DNA of 64,000 nt, from positions 156,378 through 220,377 of the forward strand of contig NZ_LMTS01000026.1 of NCBI RefSeq assembly GCF_001541225.1, in the 5' to 3' direction. The notes beneath the pieces were generated by a model that was given only the letters and a program-made list of their open reading frames with translations, ran no database searches and was not told the DNA's origin. Position numbers and translations under genes: made by a program. The stretch is from Variovorax sp. WDL1 (lineage in GTDB: Bacteria; Pseudomonadota; Gammaproteobacteria; Burkholderiales; Burkholderiaceae_C). Below, piece by piece: positions 58,193-64,000 of the stretch (position 1 is its first letter; every line of letters starts with the position of its first letter).

Positions 58193-58534
58193 TCAGGGCA
58201 GTAGAAGCTTCACTTTCGCGCTCACGTCCAGTGTGCACTTCGTCGTGACTGAAGCGAACTTCGAGGCATTGCGAGAGCGCCAATCGAGGCATCGCACTTG
58301 GTCAGTCAAGGCAACTCCAGTGACCTTGCCGGAGGACGGCGTGACCGGCACTTCGAAGGGATAGCCCTTCGCCTGGTTTGTGACCGGGCAGCAGAGCATC
58401 AAACCGCTCTTTCCGTTGTACGTCGCCGGTGAAAGCACCAGCGCGGGACGGCGACCCGCCTGTTCATGCCCCGCTTGGGGGTCGAAGTCTAACCAGACAA
58501 CGTCGCCACGGCCAGGGACGTACGCACCCGTCAC
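58193..58534 (-). CDS. mazF: MazF-type endoribonuclease toxin
   Basis: 113 residues, typical for MazF/PemK. Motifs: YVPGRGDVVWLDFDPQAGHEQAGRRPALVLSP at the start, LMLCCPVTNQAKGYPFEV, and GVALTDQVRCLDW. MazF cuts mRNA at short sequences when its antitoxin is lost. Start GTG 58534 overlaps the antitoxin stop (GTGA), so translation is coupled; TTG at 58537 is also in frame. Confidence 0.95.
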   Translation of the reverse strand: MTGAYVPGRGDVVWLDFDPQAGHEQAGRRPALVLSPATYNGKSGLMLCCPVTNQAKGYPFEVPVTPSSGKVTGVALTDQVRCLDWRSRNASKFASVTTKCTLDVSAKVKLLLP

Positions 58535-58764
58535 CAAGCCTCAGCCCCTACCGCCGGCCCTTCCAGTGCCAAACCATGCTGGTTTTCCGGGGTCATCTGC
58601 GCCAGCAGGTCTTCGAGGCTTTCTGTCGCCGGCTCGATGACCAGCTTGCCCCCTTCAACCCGCAGCTCAAGGCTCTGGCCGACCTGCATACCGGCGTCTT
58701 TCAGCGCCGGAGCAGGGACACGCACCGCGGCGCTGTTGCCCCACTTTTGAACTTCAACACGCAT
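58531..58764 (-). CDS. mazE: MazE-type antitoxin
   Basis: 77 residues. MRVEVQKWGNSAAVRVPAPAL is the AbrB/MazE swapped-hairpin DNA-binding domain; the C-terminal half (ESLEDLLAQMTPENQHGLALEG) is the acidic toxin-binding part. AGGAGAG lies 4-5 nt before ATG 58764. It is the first gene of the pair, with an iterated operator and near-consensus promoter directly upstream, as expected for autoregulation. Confidence 0.95.
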   Translation of the reverse strand: MRVEVQKWGNSAAVRVPAPALKDAGMQVGQSLELRVEGGKLVIEPATESLEDLLAQMTPENQHGLALEGPAVGAEAW

Positions 58765-58778
58765 GTTTCTCTCCTTGC

Positions 58779-58801
58779 AATGTAGATACATTGTAGATAC
58801 C
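58779..58801 (-). promoter_or_regulatory. MazE operator: tandem repeat
   Basis: TGTAGATAC occurs twice (58781-58789 and 58792-58800), overlapping the -10 box. Such iterated sites are where MazE-type proteins repress their own operon. Confidence 0.6.
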
Positions 58802-58818
58802 TTTGGCGCCTAATGCAA
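58790..58818 (-). promoter_or_regulatory. mazEF promoter
   Basis: On the minus strand TTGCAT (58813-58818), a 17-nt spacer and TACAAT (58790-58795), 26 nt before the mazE ATG. Confidence 0.65.
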
Positions 58819-58889
58819 GCTCCCATCGAGGAGGGTAGCGGCTCCGTCTGGTCTAGGTAGGTCAGGCGCGGAATGCTAGGCATATGCCA

Positions 58890-58906
58890 GCGCGGTCAGA
58901 TGTCCG
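58890..58906 (+). repeat. 17-bp direct repeat, copy 2
   Basis: GCGCGGTCAGATGTCCG, perfect copy of 57922-57938. The two copies bracket the mazEF module. Confidence 0.85.
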
Positions 58907-58917
58907 ATGCAAACCCG

Positions 58918-59895
58918 TCAAGCGGCTTGGTACTGCTCCACCGCCCGAGCCAACTCCTGCGCCACTTGTGCACGCAAGGCCGGCGGCTCCAAGACCTCGA
59001 CATGCGGCCCGTGGCGCAGGATATCCATCGTCAACTCGCGCGCATCGGCATACGGGACCTCCAGCACTAGGCGGTCCTGGGCGTCGCGCGTCATGCGTTG
59101 CTTCGGGTGCCAGCTCTCGCGCGACACCCAGCGGGCGCGCTCGGCGCTGAAGCGCAGCTTTGCCCATGTGAGTTGGCTGCCGCTAAAAATGCCGTAGCCC
59201 TCGCCGATGAACGAGGCAAGCACCTTCTTCGGCACCTTCCCTGCAGGGCGAGCGAGAACCTCCACGGCCTCCATTGAATCCATCGCGAACGACCGCAAGC
59301 CGTTGCGAACATGACAGTATGCGCACAGAAGCCAGTTCGAGCGGTAGTGCAAGAGCATCTGGGGCGACACCTCTCGCTCGCTGCTTTCGCCACGCCCCTT
59401 GGCAAAATATTTCAACTTCAGGCGTTCGCCGCGTAACAAGGCAGCGGCCACGACTTCGAAGTGCTTGTCTGGCACGGGCCGCGCGCCGGTGGTTATCAGG
59501 CGCACGCGGCCCTCGACGTCGGAAGCGGCGTGCTGTCCGGTCTCGATGACGGCGCGCAGTCGCGCCCGCAGAGGCTCGATATGTGAGCCCAGCAGCCCTG
59601 GCTGCATCTCCGACAGCAGCGCTTGCATCATCAGCAACGCATACGCCTCGCTCGAGTTAAACCACATCCCCGGGAGTTCTTGTCTTTCCAGGCCGGGCCC
59701 CGAGCCGGCGTACACGTAGCCACCGGCATCTCGGTCCCACTCAATGGGCGCTTGGAGACGGTCGCGCATGTATTCGATGTCGCGCTTGAAGGTGGCCCGG
59801 GAGACCTCCAGCTCCTCCAGCATCCGAGCGATGGGCACCGGCCTTCCACGCTGGAGCAAGGAATCGATTTTGTAGAAGCGCTCGGTCCGGTCCAT
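58918..59895 (-). CDS. YafY-type HTH/WYL-domain transcriptional regulator
   Basis: 325 residues. N-terminal HTH (MDRTERFYKIDSLLQRGRPVPIARMLEELEVSRATFKRDIEYMRDRL), central WYL (LKYFAKGRGESSEREVSPQMLLHYRSNWLLCAYCHVRNGLRSFAMDSM) and a WCX-type C-terminus. WYL regulators often control DNA-damage or defence genes. Divergent from the operon at 60004; it may regulate that operon. Confidence 0.9.
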   Translation of the reverse strand: MDRTERFYKIDSLLQRGRPVPIARMLEELEVSRATFKRDIEYMRDRLQAPIEWDRDAGGYVYAGSGPGLERQELPGMWFNSSEAYALLMMQALLSEMQPGLLGSHIEPLRARLRAVIETGQHAASDVEGRVRLITTGARPVPDKHFEVVAAALLRGERLKLKYFAKGRGESSEREVSPQMLLHYRSNWLLCAYCHVRNGLRSFAMDSMEAVEVLARPAGKVPKKVLASFIGEGYGIFSGSQLTWAKLRFSAERARWVSRESWHPKQRMTRDAQDRLVLEVPYADARELTMDILRHGPHVEVLEPPALRAQVAQELARAVEQYQAA

Positions 59896-60003
59896 GGGGG
59901 GCTTGTGGCGGCTGGGGAGTAACTCTTTGGTATCGGTGGCTCACGCTATGAGCCACCCATCTGCAAATACTACCTGCATTGCAAACAAAAAGAGGAGTTC
60001 GTG

Positions 60004-60423
60004 ATGTCAGGTTCGATGCACTTTTCCACGCAAACCGAGGTCGTCGCGGCCGTTCTCAGCGCCCACGCAGCCCTGCGCGCCCAGCAGCGCGGGATGAACA
60101 GCCTCCTGCTCGATTGTTTGCTGCGGTACGGCCACTACTCCCATGACCACCTCGGAGCTGAGGTGGTCACCCTGGACAGCAGCGCCCTCCGAAAGATTGC
60201 CCGCAACGAATGTGCCGAGGCGCTGCGCCTCGCGAGTGAGACCCGCTCCGCGTACGCGGTCGTCGCTCATGGCCAGGTCGTCACCGTCGGCTACCGCTAC
60301 CGCAAGGTGCTGCGCGACCGCAGCCTCTCCGACACGCGACAAGGCAGGGGCCGAAAGCTGTTGCGCCTGAACGCGAAGGCGCAAGCGACGAGCTTGACGT
60401 ACTGCGGGCTAACGCTTCATTGA
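60004..60423 (+). CDS. DUF4258-like small protein, 139 aa
   Basis: LSAHAALRAQQRGMNSLLLDCLLRYGHYSH is the HAxxRxxQRGI...G pattern of DUF4258-type proteins, which share folds with RelE-like toxins; YAVVAHGQVVTVGYRYRKVLRD is the matching C-terminal strand pair. No antitoxin is adjacent, so toxin activity is not assumed. GAGGAG lies 6-7 nt before ATG 60004; the GTG at 60001 is in frame too. Its stop abuts the start region of the next gene. Confidence 0.65.
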   Translation: MSGSMHFSTQTEVVAAVLSAHAALRAQQRGMNSLLLDCLLRYGHYSHDHLGAEVVTLDSSALRKIARNECAEALRLASETRSAYAVVAHGQVVTVGYRYRKVLRDRSLSDTRQGRGRKLLRLNAKAQATSLTYCGLTLH

Positions 60424-60440
60424 TGAGGGAGCGAGAAAGC

Positions 60441-61094
60441 ATGAAATCGATGGCACCGCCCTCCCCGCCGCATCAACTCCACCTCTCGGGCCCAGGCCTG
60501 TCGAGGTACGAGTTGGGCGAGCCGATGTTCGTCTATGAAGGTGCCCGCCTGCTGGGCACAGTGGAGCCTGTCGAGGTCAGCCCCGACAGGTCGGAGGTTC
60601 GCGTCGGCCGCTTTGTGCCCTCGCCGTCTTCAAGTAGGGAAGCTCGCAATTTCGCACCTCTATTGCTGGCCGAGGTAACCATGTTCCTTGCCGAGCGCTT
60701 CCCGGCTATTCAGGCCGTGCACTTCGCGTTGAGTCGGGAGCTCGGGAAGCTCGGCGACGGGTTGATGGTCGCAGCGGCGCGCGTCGAGTTCCTGAGGAGC
60801 ATTGGAGCTACGGACATTGAAGCTCGTCCCACGCCTGACGCGAGCAGCCCCGGAAACTTCGTGGTCCACGGCGTGTGGGCGTACACAGAGGAGAACATCT
60901 CTTCCCTGCGGATGGCGCTGGCAACGGAGCGCGAGCTCTACCGCAAGCATCTGGTCTGCGCAGCCAAGCAAAGGGGTCTGGCGGCGCTGCTAGGTCGTTT
61001 GAAGGACCGGTGGGGCCGAGGCGATGACCCCTCCCGTTACTCCTTCGCGATGGGCTCGCAGGCGCGCAGCTGGCGATGGCAGTCGCATTGCTGA
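60441..61094 (+). CDS. Hypothetical protein, 217 aa
   Basis: Not recognised. Beta-rich N-terminus (LHLSGPGLSRYELGEPMFVYEGARLLGTVEPVEVSPDRSEVRVGRFVP) and a helical second half (AEVTMFLAERFPAIQAVHFALSRELGKLGDGLMVAAARVEFLRSIGA). GAGGGAG lies about 9 nt before ATG 60441; ATG 60423, overlapping the previous stop, is the alternative. It is in one run with the DUF4258-like gene and the acyltransferase. Confidence 0.6.
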   Translation: MKSMAPPSPPHQLHLSGPGLSRYELGEPMFVYEGARLLGTVEPVEVSPDRSEVRVGRFVPSPSSSREARNFAPLLLAEVTMFLAERFPAIQAVHFALSRELGKLGDGLMVAAARVEFLRSIGATDIEARPTPDASSPGNFVVHGVWAYTEENISSLRMALATERELYRKHLVCAAKQRGLAALLGRLKDRWGRGDDPSRYSFAMGSQARSWRWQSHC

Positions 61095-61126
61095 GCCCAC
61101 AAATCCATCAACATTCATCCGACAAA

Positions 61127-62182
61127 ATGCAAGTCCAAAAGTGGAGCGCCCTCGCCGGCCTGAGATTCGTCCTGGCGTTCATCGTCGCGGTGACTCATTT
61201 GCCCGACTTCGTGGCCATCGGCACCTGGGATTTCATCCCGAAGTTCGGTGCCTTCGAGGCGATACTCGGCTTCCTCCTCATCAGCGGCTACTCCATCGGA
61301 GCGTCGTACGCGAAGGAGCCAGAGGGGTTCCTCTGGCGCCGGGCGCTGCGTATCTATCCGGTTTACCTTGCGGCAGTCGCACTGACGTGTGGCGTCTTCG
61401 CGCTTGAGCACGACACGTTCCCGTCGGCTTGGCTTGTCTTGGTCAACGTCCTGTTTTTGAATCAGATTCTGACCAGCGACTCCTTTGTCGGGCCAGCCTG
61501 GACCTTGGCTCTGGAGGTCTGGCTCTACTGTTTGACCCCTTTGCTCTTCAAGCTCCGCCCGTCCACGTTGCGTGCCTTGACGGCTGCTTCATTCGCAGCC
61601 TACCTGGCGTACACCTGCGGGCGAACCCTCTTCCACTGGAATTACTATTCCGGGGTGGGGTTCGGCCTGAACCTCCTGTTGCTCTCGTTCATCTGGTTGG
61701 CCGGCCTTCGGCTTGCTCGAGAGCCGGAGAACTCCATCTCCATCCTGAAAGAAGTTGGCTGGATGTTCGCGCTGCACATCGTGCTCGCTACCGCCATTCA
61801 GTTTGCCTCCAGCTGGAAGCGTGGCTTGGTCGATGAGTTCCTCAACAGCGGAATCGACCATTTCGCCTTGCAGGCATTCACGTTGGTCGTTGTACTGTGG
61901 ACGTTCAGACGGTTCACGACGTACCCTGGGGTGGGAGCAGGTGGCTCGGCAACGCTGCGACTGCTTGGCGACATTTCCTACCCGATGTACGTGGCCCACA
62001 TCCCAGTGTTTTATCTGCTGAAGCTCGCTTCGCTCGAATCTCCAACCCTCTACTTGGCCACGGTCGTAGGGGTCTCATTTCTTCTGTACTGGGGACTGGA
62101 CAAGTACTCGCAGCAGCGGAGCTCTGCTCCTGTGGATAGCCGGCGTGACGCGCTTGGGCAGATGGGGCGAACCGAGACATGA
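61127..62182 (+). CDS. Acyltransferase 3 family membrane protein (OafA/YrhL-type)
   Basis: 351 residues, about ten membrane helices. The family start (KWSALAGLRFVLAFIVAVTHLPDF, His near residue 20), LLISGYSIG, RRALRIYPVYL and GPAWTLALEVWLYCLTPLL are all present. Family members transfer acyl groups to sugars, often on LPS, capsule or exopolysaccharide. The start is either ATG 61127 or ATG 61076, which overlaps the preceding gene; neither has a strong Shine-Dalgarno. Confidence 0.85.
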   Translation: MQVQKWSALAGLRFVLAFIVAVTHLPDFVAIGTWDFIPKFGAFEAILGFLLISGYSIGASYAKEPEGFLWRRALRIYPVYLAAVALTCGVFALEHDTFPSAWLVLVNVLFLNQILTSDSFVGPAWTLALEVWLYCLTPLLFKLRPSTLRALTAASFAAYLAYTCGRTLFHWNYYSGVGFGLNLLLLSFIWLAGLRLAREPENSISILKEVGWMFALHIVLATAIQFASSWKRGLVDEFLNSGIDHFALQAFTLVVVLWTFRRFTTYPGVGAGGSATLRLLGDISYPMYVAHIPVFYLLKLASLESPTLYLATVVGVSFLLYWGLDKYSQQRSSAPVDSRRDALGQMGRTET

Positions 62183-62269
62183 AAAGAGACCCCAGGTCAA
62201 CGGGGGTAGCAGCGGAGGAGGCTGCGCAGGGCTGGGCCTAAAAGGCTGCGTCTTCCTCCCTCGAACTCC
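62183..62269 (-). other. Short intergenic stretch, weak terminator
   Basis: On the minus strand ACCCC / GGGGT with a 9-nt loop, then CTCTTTTC (about 62184-62210). No gene is seen. Confidence 0.35.
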
Positions 62270-62685
62270 CTACGCAGTTTGCTGAATCCAACTGAGCATC
62301 GGGGCCCGAAGCTTATCGGGCATCTCACACATCACTTCCCGGACAGCCGCTCGTAGGAGCCCGGGCTTGGCGCCAAGGGGAACTCTTTCTCGAAGCACTC
62401 CAGCACTCGTACTCCAGGCCGAGGGTCCAACGGCTGCGCGGTTGCGGCCGGATGAACGGTTGGAAGGACGCGCAAGGTCTGAACCACCAGGTGTCGCAGG
62501 AACGGCTTGCTCGCTATCCACGCCATCGCCTCCTGTCGTTCAGCATGGCGTCCAGGTGGGCATGCTCTGGCGATAGTGTGTCGAACAGCAGGTTCGCTTG
62601 GTAACCAGGCTTCGCAACAAAGCGCAGCCGTTCCTGCGACCATTCCCGCTCCAAGGTCCTCCATCAGCGACATGGCGACCGCCAT
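62270..62685 (-). pseudogene. Possible frameshifted small gene
   Basis: Two minus frames overlap. One (62332-62685) encodes EAMAWIASKPFLRHLVVQTLRVLPTVHPAATAQPLDPRPGVRVLECFEKEFPL before ending in a poor tail. The other (ending 62270) continues with a protein-like stretch (GLLRAAVREVMCEMPDKLRAPMLSWIQQT). Joining them at about 62370-62400 gives one longer plausible protein, so a frameshift is suspected. Neither frame is recognised. Confidence 0.3.
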
Positions 62686-62733
62686 GCGAGAAGCGCGCTC
62701 GCACCATTAGGCTAGCCCGCCAGCACCCGTGCC

Positions 62734-63126
62734 TCATCGACGAAGACTTTCCATGAGTTGCCATGTCGACTTTCCCGGCAGGCGGCACTCCCAAAAACGC
62801 CAACCGTTGACTTGACTTGCGGTGAGAGACATCGCCGCCGGTGACGGCGAGTCATAGCGCTTTCCGTTGAGGACCATGGCGCCGCCTTCAACTCGCGCGG
62901 TGTGGACTTTTCCTTTGTATGTGGCTCGGAATTCGGCACCAGCCGGAAACCGGATACCTTTCACGACCCAGTCCTGAGGAGACGCATCGTTCGATTTGGG
63001 AGGAATGGGCTTAGCTTTGCCCAGGCCAAGAAGGTCTCGAATGACTGCGTTGTACGTGACCTCCTCTGTCTCGCGACGAACAGTCAGCTCCTTGTAGACA
63101 TCGAAGTCAACTTCAATGGTATGCAT
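62734..63126 (-). CDS. Ribbon-helix-helix plus RAMA-like modified-DNA-binding protein
   Basis: 130 residues. The first ~35 (MHTIEVDFDVYKELTVRRE...YNAVIRDLLGL) resemble the N-terminal RHH of SeqA. The C-terminal ~80 (WVVKGIRFPAGAEFRATYKGKVHTARVEGGAMVLNGKRYDSPSPAAMSLTASQVNGWRFWECR) fit the RAMA/DUF2924-like family, predicted to bind modified bases. AAGGAG lies before the ATG. A perfect 20-bp palindrome overlaps its promoter, so autoregulation by the RHH is likely. Confidence 0.75.
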   Translation of the reverse strand: MHTIEVDFDVYKELTVRRETEEVTYNAVIRDLLGLGKAKPIPPKSNDASPQDWVVKGIRFPAGAEFRATYKGKVHTARVEGGAMVLNGKRYDSPSPAAMSLTASQVNGWRFWECRLPGKSTWQLMESLRR

Positions 63127-63170
63127 GGCTCGCTCCTTCGAATCGTGCAGAGCAACGTGTCTGCGCCGGC

Positions 63171-63190
63171 GAAAGTACTATAGTACTTTC
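63171..63190 (-). promoter_or_regulatory. 20-bp perfect palindrome overlapping the promoter
   Basis: GAAAGTACTATAGTACTTTC is perfectly palindromic and contains the TATAGT -10 (63177-63182). With TTGACT (63200-63205) and a 17-nt spacer it forms a near-consensus minus-strand promoter, about 45 nt before the gene start. Confidence 0.8.
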
Positions 63191-63395
63191 AGTTCTTACA
63201 GTCAAACAGGCCGGTCCGCGGCGCCCTCCGTGACCCCGGAGCGTGAATCCAGGCTCGCGAGGCACCCTGAGTGGGGCTGAGGCCCTGGCCGGCTTTTCGC
63301 AGTCTCACGGTGGCCTGCAGCAGGCCTCCCCTGGGAGCCTGACGGGCCAGCACGCGTCCGTCTCGTTTACGGGCTGCTGCCGGCTCGGCGTAGTT

Positions 63396-63707
63396 TCAGC
63401 GCCAGTAGGTGACTCCGTCTTTGCACTTCCAGGCGGTCTTGTCATCAGTGACGCCCGTGCTGACGACAGGAAAGCCCTTGGAGTCCATGCCGACTGACGT
63501 GACTACGTCGCCTTCCTTGTGTCCAACCTTCTTGCAGTCGTGCTCCTTCACAAAGGCCTGCCAGCGCTCGCGCTTGTAAAGAACACCTGCGATGGGAACT
63601 CCGATGGCCACTGCTAGCAGCAAGGCTGCTCCAAGCACAGGGCGCGCCCTGCGAAAGAGGCGGCCTCTTCCTTCTGTTGGGCTTGCGGGTTGCTCGTTGT
63701 GCGGCAT
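63396..63707 (-). CDS. Small membrane-anchored protein, 103 aa
   Basis: A short basic N-terminus, one membrane segment (VLGAALLLAVAIGVPIAGVLY) and a ~50-residue soluble tail with a Cys pair (EHDCKKVGHKEG...WKCKDGVTYWR). This C-terminal layout is common among small hypothetical proteins in proteobacteria. Function unknown. The Shine-Dalgarno is weak. Confidence 0.65.
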   Translation of the reverse strand: MPHNEQPASPTEGRGRLFRRARPVLGAALLLAVAIGVPIAGVLYKRERWQAFVKEHDCKKVGHKEGDVVTSVGMDSKGFPVVSTGVTDDKTAWKCKDGVTYWR

Positions 63708-64000
63708 GCGAGCAATTCTGTACGCGATTGAGACCCCTTGCCACTCTCTCGAGGGTCGGATTCTCTTGTGCGCGGTTCTTGACTCGACGATGCGCCTGCT
63801 GGCGTCTCATGCGTCGCACCGCTGAAGGGGGAGATGAGACGCTTGAGACGGCTCGAAGCGCGCCTCTCTCCGTGACCTCGACAGCCAAGTTTGCCGCGGG
63901 CAGGCGACGGACCAGCGGATTGTGACGCTGCGCGTTTACCCGCTTGAGGTCAGGCTCCGTGTCGGCAAGCTTGCGTTCCAGCGCCGGCAGCCGCTCCGCC
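63708..64000 (-). other. Window edge, possible partial minus-strand gene
   Basis: A minus-strand frame is open from 64000 inward and reads AERLPALERKLADTEPDLKRVNAQRHNPLVRRLP, plausible protein, but it has no start in the window and would overlap the gene at 63396. I cannot decide whether it is real. Confidence 0.25.

Noticed and set aside
1..64000. CRISPR arrays, tRNA or rRNA genes, prophage structural genes, conjugation genes
   Set aside because: No regularly spaced repeats, cloverleaf sequences or recognisable phage-structural or transfer proteins were seen.

Overview
The window is GC-rich bacterial DNA with AGGAG-type ribosome binding sites, dense intrinsic terminators and a TATA[CG]-like -10 box. 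Protein content (HrgC-like membrane protein, Ku plus a MerR/TPR partner, DUF2272, CapW/BrxR-type WYL regulator, MazEF, many short orphan proteins) suggests a beta-proteobacterium of the Burkholderiales, perhaps Comamonadaceae. This is inference from recognised families; no 16S rRNA or other phylogenetic marker is present. There are no tRNAs, rRNAs, CRISPR arrays, or replication, partition or conjugation genes, so chromosome, chromid and megaplasmid cannot be told apart. The mix of defence, toxin and one-gene hypothetical units looks like an accessory region.

Layout. 0-1.4 kb: a tnpB-only IS200/IS605-type element. 1.4-14.5 kb: mostly single-gene units of unknown function, many with their own promoter and terminator, plus an Ig-like secreted protein and a large DUF2726 (nuclease-fold) protein. 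14.5-17.2 kb: a divergent second isoleucyl-tRNA synthetase behind a leader that looks like an attenuator. 17.5-21.4 kb: membrane proteins, a Ku/MerR-TPR pair and a membrane EEP-family phosphodiesterase. 22-32 kb: more orphan genes, several sharing one N-terminal helical module, a DUF6973-like putative effector, a methyltransferase-like protein and a UDG-like protein. 33-38.9 kb: HipA kinase without HipB, an MBL-fold hydrolase, a GIY-YIG protein, a MYG1-family protein and a PD-(D/E)XK-like protein. 39.2-46.8 kb: a CapW/BrxR-like WYL repressor divergent from a translationally coupled AddB-like/AddA-like helicase-nuclease pair; this is the strongest candidate for an uncharacterised defence system. 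47-58 kb: membrane and secreted proteins, including a GYF-TPR-retropepsin fusion and a gene with an early in-frame stop. 58-64 kb: MazEF between 17-bp direct repeats, a YafY-type WYL regulator, an acyltransferase, and a ribbon-helix-helix/RAMA protein behind a perfect 20-bp palindrome.

How the genes may work together: the window is rich in nucleic-acid surveillance functions (TnpB, DUF2726, Ku, HipA, GIY-YIG, AddAB-like complex, WYL regulators, MazEF, RAMA). Several show visible autoregulatory DNA: palindromes at 14.04, 40.2 and 63.2 kb and an iterated repeat at 58.8 kb. The remaining genes are mostly independent cassettes rather than pathways.
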